Shown here piece after piece: positions 42,928-51,726 of a stretch of 64,000 nucleotides of DNA (position 1 is the first letter of the stretch; each line of letters opens with the position of its first letter). The translations under genes and the position numbers were made by a program. The notes beneath the pieces are model-generated. The model had not been told where the DNA came from, made no database searches, and saw nothing but the letters and a program-made list of their open reading frames with translations. The DNA is from Solibaculum_A intestinale. Its GTDB lineage: Bacteria; Bacillota; Clostridia; Oscillospirales; Acutalibacteraceae. The stretch covers positions 62,001 to 126,000 of the forward strand of contig NZ_JBBMFD010000001.1 in the NCBI RefSeq assembly GCF_040096205.1. The letters run 5' to 3'.

Positions 42928-43431
42928 ATGGAATTTCTTCTGCGCCCATGGAGGGAAAGCGACATTGAGAGCGTGGCCAAACATGCCGACAACAAAAAAA
43001 TTGCGGACAATCTGCGCGACGCCTTTCCCCATCCTTACCGGTACGAGGACGCGGCGGCTTATGTACGTTCCTGTCTGAATGCGCCCGAGGAGAAGCAGTG
43101 CGTGCGGGCCATTGAGGTGGACGGAGAAGCGGTGGGCAGCATCGGCGTCTTTGTAGGAGAGGACGTTTGCTGCAAAAGCGCGGAAATCGGGTACTGGCTG
43201 GCGGAGGAATACTGGGGCAACGGCATTATGAGCCGGGCCATCCGGCTTCTATGCGAAGAAGCTTTTGCACGCTACGATCTGGTTCGCATCTATGCCGAGC
43301 CCTTCGCGCACAATGTGGGCTCCAAGCGGGCGCTGGAGAAGGCCGGGTTCGAGCTGGAAGGGGTGCTGCGCCGCAGCATCTACAAAAACGGTAAGGTTTT
43401 CGATTCCTGCATTTACGCTCTTTTGCGCTGA
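42928..43431 (+). CDS. GNAT-family N-acetyltransferase, RimJ/RimL-like
   Basis: The 167-residue protein starts FLLRPWRESDIESVAKHADN and has the acetyl-CoA region GYWLAEEYWGNGIMSRAIRL, the conserved asparagine loop (AHNVGSKRALEKAGFELEG) and ending RRSIYKNGKVFDSCIYALL. This matches the ribosomal-protein/amino-acid N-acetyltransferase subgroup. The target is unknown. GGGGTAAGCC precedes the ATG. It lies alone between the symporter gene and the suf unit. Confidence 0.9.
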   Translation: MEFLLRPWRESDIESVAKHADNKKIADNLRDAFPHPYRYEDAAAYVRSCLNAPEEKQCVRAIEVDGEAVGSIGVFVGEDVCCKSAEIGYWLAEEYWGNGIMSRAIRLLCEEAFARYDLVRIYAEPFAHNVGSKRALEKAGFELEGVLRRSIYKNGKVFDSCIYALLR

Positions 43432-43488
43432 GGAAAAGAAACCTAAGCAAAAGCCGCCGGCCGGGCCGGTTTTTGTGACAAAGGCCTA

Positions 43489-43517
43489 TTGTGTTTTTTG
43501 GAGTAAAATAGTATAAT
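43489..43517 (+). promoter_or_regulatory. Promoter of the sufC/sufB-like operon
   Basis: TTGTGT (43489-43494) and consensus TATAAT (43512-43517) are 17 bases apart; the leader is about 80 bases. Confidence 0.7.
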
Positions 43518-43602
43518 ATAGTCCGGTTGCATGGCAACGTTACCGCGGCAAAAAATAAGCCGGGCTTTGTCCCGGTTGGACGCAGAAATAGGAGAGAGGC
43601 AC

Positions 43603-44334
43603 ATGCTGCAGCTTGAAAACGTTTCCTTGTCGGTAGACGACGGCAAGGAAATCCTCAAACATATTGATCTGACCATAGAGGGCGGCAAGTTTGTCGTCAT
43701 CACCGGGCCCAACGGCGGCGGGAAATCCACACTGGCGAAAACCATCGCCGGTATTCTTTCCCCGGCCGAGGGAACCATCCGGTTTCACGGCGAGGACATC
43801 ACAGGCCGCTCCATCACCGAGCGGGCGAACCTGGGCATCGGGTTTGCCTTTCAGCAGCCGGTACGCTTTAAGGGCATCACCGTACGGGACATGATCCGTC
43901 TGGCGGCGGGGGGCGAGCTGCCCGAGTCCCAGCTTTGCACCTACCTGTGCGACGTGGGGCTTTGCGCGAAGGACTATATCGACCGGGAGCTCAACGCCAG
44001 CCTGTCGGGCGGGGAAATCAAGCGCATCGAAATCGCCATGTCGCTGGCGCGCAAATCCAAGCTCACTATTTTTGACGAGCCGGAGGCCGGGATCGACCTG
44101 TGGAGCTTCAACAACCTCATCGAGGTGTTTCTCAAGCTCCGCCGGGAAATCCAGGGTTCCTCCATTCTGATCATCTCCCACCAGGAGCGGATTCTGGAAA
44201 TTGCTGACGAAATTGTCGTGCTGGCCGACGGGAAGATCACCGCCCAAGGGCCGAGGGATCAAATCCTGCCCCATCTTCTTAAAGGGGAAAGCTGCTCGTT
44301 CTGCCCCAATCAGGAGGGATTCTGCCATGAATGA
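43603..44334 (+). CDS. sufC: SufC-like ATPase of iron-sulfur cluster assembly
   Basis: The 243-residue ATPase has Walker A GPNGGGKST, Q-loop GFAFQQPVRFKGI, signature SLSGGEIKRIEIA, Walker B LTIFDEPEAGIDLW and an H-loop (IISHQER). These are SufC features. It drives scaffold protein rearrangement during cluster assembly. ATG 43603 follows GAGAGAGG. The final eight bases overlap the next gene. The C-terminal CSFCPNQEGFCHE adds three cysteines that canonical SufC usually lacks, as far as I recall. Confidence 0.92.
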   Translation: MLQLENVSLSVDDGKEILKHIDLTIEGGKFVVITGPNGGGKSTLAKTIAGILSPAEGTIRFHGEDITGRSITERANLGIGFAFQQPVRFKGITVRDMIRLAAGGELPESQLCTYLCDVGLCAKDYIDRELNASLSGGEIKRIEIAMSLARKSKLTIFDEPEAGIDLWSFNNLIEVFLKLRREIQGSSILIISHQERILEIADEIVVLADGKITAQGPRDQILPHLLKGESCSFCPNQEGFCHE

Positions 44335-45244
44335 GATTACCAAAAACCTGCTGGAGCTGGTGTCCGACCTGTCCGGGGTGCCCGGCGGCGCTTACAACAT
44401 CCGGGAAGACGGCCAATGTGCCGGGCGGCAGTCCACCGAGCATATCCAGATCAACTCGAAGACCGATAAGCCCGGCATCGACATCATCGTCCAGCCGGAA
44501 ACCAAGGGTGAAACGGTTTACATTCCCGCCTGCGTCACCCATTCGGACGTCAATGACCTGGTATATAACGACTTTTACATCGGCGACGATGCGGACGTAA
44601 CGGTAGTAGCTGGCTGCGGCGTGCATACCGACGGGGAAGAAGAATCCCAGCACAACGGCATCCATCGGTTTTTCCTGGGGAAAAACGCCCGGGTCAAGTA
44701 TGTGGAGAAGCACATCGGCGTGGGCAAGGGAACCGGCAAGCGGGTCATCAATCCCCGGACCTTTGTGGACATCGGCGAGGGCGGCTACCTGGAGATGGAC
44801 ACCACCCAGATCAAAGGGGTGGACTCTACCAACCGGGTGACCAGAGGCGTGCTTGGGGAAAACGCCAAGCTGGTCATCAAGGAAAAGATTATGACCGACG
44901 GGGAGCAGACTGCACAGACCAACTTTGAGGTGGATCTAAACGGCATCGGTTCGGGCGCCGACCTGATTTCCCGGTCGGTTGCCAAAGGCCGTTCCAAGCA
45001 GGTGTTTCGCTCCAAGATCAATGGGAACACCAATTGTTCGGGCCATTCCGAGTGTGACGCCATTATCATGGACGAAGGGGTGGTCAGCGCCATTCCGGAG
45101 CTTACGGCCAACCATGTGGACGCCGCTCTTATCCACGAGGCTGCCATCGGCAAGATCGCAGGGGAGCAAATTATCAAGCTGATGACGCTTGGCCTGACCG
45201 AGGAAGAGGCGGAAGCGAAAATCATCGAAGGTTTCCTGAAATAA
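44327..45244 (+). CDS. sufB: SufB/SufD-type scaffold of a minimal two-gene system
   Basis: The 305-residue protein is shorter than canonical SufB (about 480). It keeps the beta-helix core and C-terminal part with NTNCSGHSECDAIIMDEG and PELTANHVDAALIHEAAIGK, which carry the candidate cysteine and histidine for cluster binding. With SufC alone it forms the arrangement described as the minimal SMS system in archaea and clostridia. No SufD, SufS or SufU gene is adjacent, so a separate desulfurase is needed. Overlap with sufC indicates coupling. Confidence 0.9.
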   Translation: MNEITKNLLELVSDLSGVPGGAYNIREDGQCAGRQSTEHIQINSKTDKPGIDIIVQPETKGETVYIPACVTHSDVNDLVYNDFYIGDDADVTVVAGCGVHTDGEEESQHNGIHRFFLGKNARVKYVEKHIGVGKGTGKRVINPRTFVDIGEGGYLEMDTTQIKGVDSTNRVTRGVLGENAKLVIKEKIMTDGEQTAQTNFEVDLNGIGSGADLISRSVAKGRSKQVFRSKINGNTNCSGHSECDAIIMDEGVVSAIPELTANHVDAALIHEAAIGKIAGEQIIKLMTLGLTEEEAEAKIIEGFLK

Positions 45245-45257
45245 GGAGCTGTAAAGG

Positions 45258-45297
45258 AAAAGGAAGGCCCCGGGTGAAACCGGAGCCTTCCTTTTTT
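45258..45297 (+). terminator. Terminator of the suf operon
   Basis: AAGGAAGGC-CCGG pairs with CCGG-GCCTTCCTT around GTGAAA, followed by T. The 187 bases after it to the next gene show nothing I can support. Confidence 0.9.
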
Positions 45298-45484
45298 GCT
45301 GCGCGTCTTGGAAACACATTCTCAATCCTTAAAAAGCAGTACATCTCCGCTGCGGGGCTATGCATCGCGCCTTGAGCCGCAAGGCCCCGATATGCATTGC
45401 CGGCGCTCACGGCGGTTGCCAATCCCTTCGATGGAGAAGAGGTGTTGCAGGTTTGATGGCAGCCTCGTTGGCTGACAGGCGTAC

Positions 45485-46066
45485 TTATGCGTCCATCGGA
45501 TAGGTGTAGGTTGCGAAGGGCTCGCCGGTTTCTTCGTCCTGCAGAGTCACCGTCACACAGGCGTCTTCGGAACTCACCCCATGAAAAATCTGGTACAATA
45601 CCGCACAAACTCCAACAGTGGACAAGGCAGCGGAATCGTAGCCGTTCCGGTAGGCGGCCTGGTCGGCGAGCAGGACGATGTTTTGATATCCCTGATCTGC
45701 CCGCGCTTCCTTGATGGAGGGAAAGTCCGTCCCCTTCTGGAAGGAGGCGACCAGGCTCTCCAAATCGCGCTGAGTGCTTTCTCCCATCCGGTCGTACACC
45801 GTTTGGGTCATCCGGTAGGTCAGGGAGCCGTCGTCATTTTCCGTGATCTCGGCTACCCCATTGGAATAGGCGTTCTTCTTCGTCTGCTCCACATTCGCGC
45901 CGTCTAAAAGGACGGAGGGAATCATGACCGTCACATTCGCGTTGGCGATGGTTTCGGAGGAAGCAGAGGAAACCGGGGCGGATGCCGCGTCCTGTGCCGA
46001 ACAGCCGGCCAGCGCCCCCAGAAGCGGCAGGCACAAAAACAGGGCGGCCCACTTTTTCAGATGCAT
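45485..46066 (-). CDS. Small lipoprotein of unknown function
   Basis: The 193-residue product has a lipoprotein signal (LLGALAGCSAQ, acylated Cys at about 22), a Ser/Ala-rich linker, then an acidic domain (NVTVMIPSVLLDGANVEQTK, GVAEITENDDGSLTYRMTQT) ending EPFATYTYPMDA. The repeated strand-turn-strand pattern suggests a small beta-sandwich. I do not recognise the family. It stands alone and is convergent with the suf operon. Confidence 0.75.
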   Translation of the reverse strand: MHLKKWAALFLCLPLLGALAGCSAQDAASAPVSSASSETIANANVTVMIPSVLLDGANVEQTKKNAYSNGVAEITENDDGSLTYRMTQTVYDRMGESTQRDLESLVASFQKGTDFPSIKEARADQGYQNIVLLADQAAYRNGYDSAALSTVGVCAVLYQIFHGVSSEDACVTVTLQDEETGEPFATYTYPMDA

Positions 46067-46314
46067 GGCATTCTCTCCTTAAACCGCGTCCATCCGCACG
46101 GAGTGATTAATGGAAAAGTGGCAGAGGGATTCATAAGAAGATATGGATGGAGAATGTATCCATTATATCACATTTGAAGAAAAGCAGCATGAAAAATGCA
46201 AGTTATTTTGTAAGAACAAAAAGAAACAGGGAAAGAAAACGTAGAATATTTCCAGAAACCTTTGTATAATATGAACGAAATAAGAATAAATTGTGGTTTT
46301 ATTCGGAAGAAAGA
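46067..46314. other. AT-rich non-coding gap
   Basis: Besides the promoter noted next, a TATAAT at 46265 may be a second -10. No gene or RNA element recognised. Confidence 0.4.
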
Positions 46315-46343
46315 TTGAAATATCTGTGAATACATGGCATAAT
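46315..46343 (+). promoter_or_regulatory. Promoter of the NSS symporter gene
   Basis: TTGAAA (46315-46320) and CATAAT (46338-46343) are 17 bases apart. Confidence 0.65.
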
Positions 46344-46410
46344 CAATATCTATGATGCGCTTTCCTTTTTTAAAAGGAAAAAATAATGCAAACAGAAAAG
46401 GATGTCGGTC

Positions 46411-47766
46411 ATGAAAGAACGAAGTAACTTTTCCAGCAGAATCGGTTTTGTATTGGCTGCGGCGGGTTCTGCAGTGGGTTTGGGAAACATCTGGCGGTTT
46501 CCCTATCTGGCGGCGAAATACGGCGGTGGGATCTTCCTGCTTGTTTATATCATCCTGGCGGTCACCTTCGGCTTTACCCTGATGATCGCAGAAATCGCTT
46601 TGGGCCGGAGAACTGGTTTAAGCGCCATCGGCGCGTTCCGGTCGCTGAATAAGAAATTTTCCTTTTTGGGCTGGCTGACCTCCATTGTCCCGATGATAAT
46701 TTTCCCGTATTACTGTGTCATCGGCGGTTGGGTGGTCAAGTATTTTGCCTCTTACGTAGCCGGGGACGGCGGTGCCGCCGCCGGAAACGACTTTTTCTCC
46801 AGTTTTATCGCCCAGCCCATGCAGCCGATCTTTTGGTTGTGCGTATTTATCGCAGCGACCGCGATCATCGTGCTGCTCGGGGTGCAGAAGGGCATTGAAA
46901 AGGCCAGTAAAATTCTGATGCCGGTTTTGGTAGTGCTCTCCGTCGTGGTGGCGGTGTATACCATTACCATGCCGGGCGCATGGGAAGGCGTGCTTTATTA
47001 CATCACGCCCGATTTCAGCAAATTCTCTCCCATGACGGTTTTAGCCGCTCTTGGCCAGCTCTTTTACTCCATGTCCCTTGCCATGGGCATTATGATTACC
47101 TATGGCTCTTATATGAAAAAGGAATCAAACTTGGAGAAATCGGTCAAGCAGATCGAGATTTTCGATACCGGCATCGCCCTTGTGGCGGGGCTGATGATCG
47201 TACCGGCGGTGTTTGTCTTTTCCGGCGGCGACCAGTCCCAGCTTCAGCAGGGCCCGAGCCTGATGTTCGTTACGCTGCCCAAGGTGTTCGAAAGCATGGG
47301 GACCGGCGGTCTTGTCATTGGCGCCGCCTTCTTCCTGCTGGTTTTGTTCGCCGCGCTTACTTCCGCCATTTCGCTTATGGAGACGGTGGTGTCTATCCTT
47401 CAGGATAAGCTTCACTGGAGCCGCAAGATTACTTGCCTGGTAGTGGCTATAGGCGCAATTTTGATTGGCGTGCCGTCTTCTCTGGGTTTTGGTATCTGGG
47501 AAAACGTCCAGATTCTCGGCATGTCCATCCTCGACTTCTTCGACTTCCTCAGCAATAGTGTGCTCATGCCCATCGTGGCATTTTTTACCTGTATTTTTGT
47601 TGGATGGGTTATCAAGACCAAAGTCATTTCCGACGAGGTCAAGCTTTCGTCAAAGTTCCACGGCGAGAAAATGTTCGTGGTCATGATCAAGTACATCGCC
47701 CCGGTCCTAATCATCGCCATTCTGGTCAGTTCTATCCTGAACGCTACAGGAATTCTTGTGATTTAA
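46411..47766 (+). CDS. Neurotransmitter:sodium symporter (NSS family)
   Basis: The 451-residue protein has about eleven membrane segments. The N-terminal signature RIGFVLAAAGSAVGLGNIWR and FPYLAAKYGGGIFLL, with unwound helix 1, is diagnostic of the LeuT/NSS family; bacterial members import amino acids with sodium. AAAAGGATG serves ATG 46411; an ATG nine bases upstream is less well placed. The eleven-helix form lacking helix 12 is common in bacteria. It is a single-gene unit with a terminator. Confidence 0.93.
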   Translation: MKERSNFSSRIGFVLAAAGSAVGLGNIWRFPYLAAKYGGGIFLLVYIILAVTFGFTLMIAEIALGRRTGLSAIGAFRSLNKKFSFLGWLTSIVPMIIFPYYCVIGGWVVKYFASYVAGDGGAAAGNDFFSSFIAQPMQPIFWLCVFIAATAIIVLLGVQKGIEKASKILMPVLVVLSVVVAVYTITMPGAWEGVLYYITPDFSKFSPMTVLAALGQLFYSMSLAMGIMITYGSYMKKESNLEKSVKQIEIFDTGIALVAGLMIVPAVFVFSGGDQSQLQQGPSLMFVTLPKVFESMGTGGLVIGAAFFLLVLFAALTSAISLMETVVSILQDKLHWSRKITCLVVAIGAILIGVPSSLGFGIWENVQILGMSILDFFDFLSNSVLMPIVAFFTCIFVGWVIKTKVISDEVKLSSKFHGEKMFVVMIKYIAPVLIIAILVSSILNATGILVI

Positions 47767-47789
47767 TCTGTTTTTCGTATTTTGCGGCA

Positions 47790-47828
47790 GGAAAGGCCTG
47801 CGGTGGTAGCTCCGCCGCAGGCCTTTCC
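47790..47828 (+). terminator. Terminator of the NSS symporter gene
   Basis: GAAAGGCCTGCGG pairs with CCGCAGGCCTTTC with a small inner stem; the T-run is weak. Confidence 0.75.
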
Positions 47829-48403
47829 ATTGTCAAAAAGAGCAGTTGAGGCCCTTTTTATGCTGACAGAGAGAAGACGTTTCTGCTCGCTGAATTGACG
47901 GTTGCAGTTTTCGCGCCGTCTGTCTGGACATTGGTTTGATTTACGGCCGGCATCCATTGCGTCTCTACAGATGAAGCCATAAAAAATCATTTATACATGG
48001 AAGCCGATGAATTTTTTTGTGTTATATGTCTGATAAAATCCCGCTGCGATAAGAAATAATCGCAGCGGGATTTTTATATGGACGGGATTTGTTTCAATTC
48101 CAATAGCCCAGACTGCTTGTAAGCCGATTATCACTTCGTCCGTACGGTTTTCTGTATTTATGTCTCGCTTCATTGGCAACTAAATTTTAGAAAAATAAAC
48201 TGAGATTTTATAAAAATACCAGATTGATAATAATTTTGTTAAATAAATCAAAAATGATGGAAAAGTTGAAATGATTTCCTAGTTTTTTGCTTTATTTGTA
48301 ATAAAAATACATGTAATATATTAAAAAATGAGAAAAAGCGGTGTATTATATAATTTTTTTATGCAAATTATATATTGATAATAAATAAGAAGCAGGCGAG
48401 GAT
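47829..48403. other. Boundary gap with sharp AT-rich shift
   Basis: This 575-base stretch has no supported gene. It contains a hairpin at 48035-48075 and, from about 48180, very AT-rich DNA leading to the peptide cluster, with a possible TATAAT at 48349. The change in composition marks the left edge of the cluster. Confidence 0.6.
48035..48075. terminator. Strong hairpin upstream of the peptide cluster
   Basis: AAAATCCCGCTGCGAT and ATCGCAGCGGGATTTT are perfect 16-bp arms with an 8-base loop and a T-run on the plus strand. Confidence 0.8.
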
Positions 48404-50152
48404 ATGCTACAAAGCAGATTTAGTCAAATGATTTTACACAAGAAAAAGGAACAAACGGCAATAAAATTTTTGGGAAATAAACTATCATATGATTGGTTGC
48501 AACATTGTATCAATAGAATTGCAAAAGAAATTTCTATGATTTCGTGCCCTGCAAAGCAAACGGCCGCCATCGTTTTAGACCGTTCACCGGAAATGATTGC
48601 GGCAATTATGGCCATGCTTCAAATGAAAATTACCTTCGTGCCGATTGATCCGAATTTTCCTAAGGAACGTATCGCGTGGATCTTGCAGGATGCGCAAGTT
48701 GATTTTATTGTATCCCAAATGAAGTATAAGCCGTTTTTCGCCGGGATTCCCAGTTGTTTCCTTGACCAGCCTTCCACAGAAGAAACCATTGACGATTACT
48801 CCCAATTCGCGGGAAATCCTCTTGCATATGTAGCCTACACTTCTGGAACCAGCGGGAACCCCAAGGGAGTGATGGTAACACGAAAAGGCTTGGCCAATTT
48901 TATAGAGGGACTGGCGAAAAGAATACATTTTGAAGGGTTACATCGAATAGCGTGCTTTACCACCGTTTCCTTTGATATTTTTTTCGTAGAATCTATTGCC
49001 GCACTGGTTTATGGCTGGGAGATTGTTTTAGCAAGCGAAGAAGAAAAGGACAATCCCAGAAAGATGGCAAAATTGCTGATGGAAGAAAAGGTAGAGATTT
49101 TGCAATTGACGCCCTCCCGGTTGCAGCTTTTGTACAATTATGATTCCCAATTGGCATCGCTGAAATCGGTAAAAATCTTAATGGTAGGAGGAGAAACGTT
49201 TCCAGATTCGCTTCTTACATGTGTGAAACAAAAAACAAACGCAAAAATTTACAATATGTATGGCCCCACAGAGTGTACCATTTGGGCTACGGTATCGGAA
49301 CTAACCGACAAAGAGCACCCGGATATCGGAAAGCCATTGCCAAATATCGGTGTATGGGTGGTGGACGATACCCTTCGGCCGGTTCCAACGGGCCAGATCG
49401 GCGAGCTGTGCCTCTCAGGTGCTTGCTTAGCGGCTGGTTATCATAACCAGGAAAAACGAACCGCACAAAGTTTTTGTCAGCTTCCGGAAAACGGCATGTT
49501 CGTTTATCGGACCGGTGATTTTGTACGCCTGCTGCCATCCGGCGACCTGGAATACGTTGGGCGAAAGGACAATCAGATTAAATTGCATGGTTATCGGATC
49601 GAGCTGGAAGAAATCGAACACAACCTGCAAGATCACCCAGCAATTGAACGGGCAATTGCACTGGCGGAAGGGACCGAGGATCAAAAACAAATTGTGTTGA
49701 CCTATTCCCGGGTGAAAGAGAAAAAGGTCCGCGACAGCGAGCTTCGCCTATGGTTAAAAAACCGGATCCCGGATTATATGCTTCCGGCCAGGTATGTGGA
49801 AATAGAAGACTATCCATTTACTCTGAACGGAAAAGTGGACCGAAAGGCACTGGAAAGTCTGATTGAAAAGAAAACGGCAGAAGGATATGAAAGTCATGCT
49901 CCCGCTTGTGACTATGAGCAGGAAATCTGGGATGCCATTCAGTCTGTCCGAAATCAGAGCTATGGCAGTCCGCCGGCTGAAACGACCTTGATGGAGCTTG
50001 GAATTGATTCCTTGTCCTTTATTCGAATCGCGGTCCGCCTGGAAGAGACCTTGGGTTTTGAATTCGAGGATCGTATGCTTGATTACAGGCTATTTGAAAC
50101 GGTCCGGGAATTATCCGACTATGTATCCAATCAGTTGAAAAAATGCATATAG
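48404..50152 (+). CDS. Stand-alone adenylation-thiolation (NRPS-like) protein
   Basis: The 582-residue protein has an amino acid adenylation domain with core motifs A3 YTSGTSGNPKG (145-155), A4 SFDIFFVES, A5 MYGPTECT, A7 YRTGDF, A8 GRKDNQIKLHGYRIELEEIE and A10 NGKVDRK. A thiolation domain follows with Ser536 in LGIDSLSF for the phosphopantetheine arm. There is no condensation or release domain. It should activate one amino or aryl acid and load it on itself. It opens the peptide cluster, and its stop overlaps the frame before the carrier gene, so acyl delivery to a ribosomal peptide or partner carrier is suggested. Substrate not predicted. Confidence 0.9.
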   Translation: MLQSRFSQMILHKKKEQTAIKFLGNKLSYDWLQHCINRIAKEISMISCPAKQTAAIVLDRSPEMIAAIMAMLQMKITFVPIDPNFPKERIAWILQDAQVDFIVSQMKYKPFFAGIPSCFLDQPSTEETIDDYSQFAGNPLAYVAYTSGTSGNPKGVMVTRKGLANFIEGLAKRIHFEGLHRIACFTTVSFDIFFVESIAALVYGWEIVLASEEEKDNPRKMAKLLMEEKVEILQLTPSRLQLLYNYDSQLASLKSVKILMVGGETFPDSLLTCVKQKTNAKIYNMYGPTECTIWATVSELTDKEHPDIGKPLPNIGVWVVDDTLRPVPTGQIGELCLSGACLAAGYHNQEKRTAQSFCQLPENGMFVYRTGDFVRLLPSGDLEYVGRKDNQIKLHGYRIELEEIEHNLQDHPAIERAIALAEGTEDQKQIVLTYSRVKEKKVRDSELRLWLKNRIPDYMLPARYVEIEDYPFTLNGKVDRKALESLIEKKTAEGYESHAPACDYEQEIWDAIQSVRNQSYGSPPAETTLMELGIDSLSFIRIAVRLEETLGFEFEDRMLDYRLFETVRELSDYVSNQLKKCI

Positions 50153-50184
50153 AAAAAGGAAAATACGACAAATGGAGGGATAGT

Positions 50185-50448
50185 ATGTCGCCAGTGGACA
50201 AGAAACTGAAGAACCTGATTATGGAAAGTAGTTACATGAACTTAACCGAAGAGGATATCCGGGATTCTTCCGATTTGATTGCAGATTTCGGGTTTGATTC
50301 GGTCAGTATCATGAAATTTGTGGTCGATATTGAAAACACCTTTGAAATACAGATGGAAGACGATGAATTGGTGTTTCATATTATCGCACATTATGGAAAT
50401 CTAAAAAAATGCATTGAACAAAAATTAGCTACGAAAGAAAGCAGGTGA
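50185..50448 (+). CDS. Acyl carrier protein
   Basis: The 87-residue acidic helical protein has the carrier motif DFGFDSVSIM with Ser39 as the phosphopantetheine site, and hydrophobic residues of helices II-III (FVVDIENTFEIQMEDDELVF). AATGGAGGG precedes ATG 50185. It overlaps by four bases the GTG that could start the next gene. It is dedicated to this cluster rather than fatty acid synthesis, judging by its neighbours. Confidence 0.9.
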   Translation: MSPVDKKLKNLIMESSYMNLTEEDIRDSSDLIADFGFDSVSIMKFVVDIENTFEIQMEDDELVFHIIAHYGNLKKCIEQKLATKESR

Positions 50449-50453
50449 ATCCC

Positions 50454-51722
50454 ATGAAAATAGAGAGGCTAACGCAAATCGTTAGCTATGCGTACCAAAA
50501 CGTCCGCTATTATAAAAGAAGGATGGATGAAAACGGAATCGATCCGTTGTCCATAGAAGACTACGATTCGTTGAGAAAGCTGCCTTTTCTTTATAAGGAT
50601 GACATTCAGGCACAACCGGAGGATTTTATATCGGAGGAATACAAAAAATTCCCGAAAACCAAAAACATTGTGCTTCGGCGCACGTCCGGCTCGACAGGAA
50701 AATATCTAAAAATATATTGGGATTATAAAGACGATATTAAATCGCTGCTTTCTCTGTGGAACTATCGAAATCGGTATTATGGAGTGGGCCCGTCGGACAA
50801 ATTTTGCGGATTCTATACGGCCAGCTACCAGGGGAATAAAATCGTGGAACAGCAAATGGTACAAAAGTCATTGGACGGGCGTTACCTTGGCTTTTGTAAA
50901 ATCAACCTGACCTATGAGAGGTTAAGGGACTGTTATGAACAAATGTGCTCCTTTGACCCGAAATGGTTTAATTTGCAGCCCAGCATTGCCGATCTGCTTG
51001 CCGAAATTGTACAAAAGGAACATTTGGCGCTTCCGCCGTCTTTGAGCTATATTGAGTTGAGCGGAGAGTACTTGTTTGAAGACGTAAGAAAGCGAATTGA
51101 GCAGACATTCCAAGTTCCCGTAGCCAATCAATACGGCTGCAATGAAGCAAATGCCATCGCGTTTGAATGCAAAGAAGGCCATATGCATTGTTTAACAGAC
51201 AATGTTCTTGTGGAAGTCATCAAAGACGGAGAGCCGGTTTTTGAGGAAGAAGGGGATATTTATATCACATCCTTATCCAATTATGCCATGCCGTTTCTTC
51301 GTTATCAGATGGGAGATCGAGGAATTCTGGTGCGTGATTCCCAGTGCCCGTGCGGGAGCAAGCGCCCGGAGTTGATTATAAAATCGGGCCGCTCCAGCGA
51401 TTACATTTCTTTGCCGAATGCAGAGAAAATAAATGCGTATGTTTTAATCGGAATCGTTGAATACACGAATGAATATATGGGAGCACCGATCAAGCAGTTT
51501 CAAATTATTCAAACCGGTATTGGTTGTTTTACAGTCAAGCTTGTCTTAAAGAAAGAATTTTCCACGTGGCAGAGTGGCGTAATGGAAAACTTCTTGCTCA
51601 ACATCCAGGAGCAGAAATTGAAGGACGCCAAGTGGAATTTCCAGTTTTCCGAGTGTATTTTACCGGATCCGCAGACAGGAAAGTTTAAGTATTTCATCAA
51701 CCAATGCAAAGAAGGGAAGTGA
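50454..51722 (+). CDS. PaaK-like adenylate-forming ligase (phenylacetate-CoA ligase family)
   Basis: The 422-residue protein has the family's phosphate loop LRRTSGSTGKYLKIYWD, an adenine-binding region VANQYGCNEANAIAFECKEG, and PFLRYQMGDRGILV followed by a CPCG turn and the hinge GRSSDYISLPNAEKIN. PaaK/CapK-like enzymes activate aryl or other carboxylates as adenylates and pass them to CoA or a carrier protein. Position after an acyl carrier gene suggests loading of that carrier. Start 50454 has AGGTGA at normal spacing. Confidence 0.85.
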   Translation: MKIERLTQIVSYAYQNVRYYKRRMDENGIDPLSIEDYDSLRKLPFLYKDDIQAQPEDFISEEYKKFPKTKNIVLRRTSGSTGKYLKIYWDYKDDIKSLLSLWNYRNRYYGVGPSDKFCGFYTASYQGNKIVEQQMVQKSLDGRYLGFCKINLTYERLRDCYEQMCSFDPKWFNLQPSIADLLAEIVQKEHLALPPSLSYIELSGEYLFEDVRKRIEQTFQVPVANQYGCNEANAIAFECKEGHMHCLTDNVLVEVIKDGEPVFEEEGDIYITSLSNYAMPFLRYQMGDRGILVRDSQCPCGSKRPELIIKSGRSSDYISLPNAEKINAYVLIGIVEYTNEYMGAPIKQFQIIQTGIGCFTVKLVLKKEFSTWQSGVMENFLLNIQEQKLKDAKWNFQFSECILPDPQTGKFKYFINQCKEGK

Positions 51723-51726
51723 GAGG

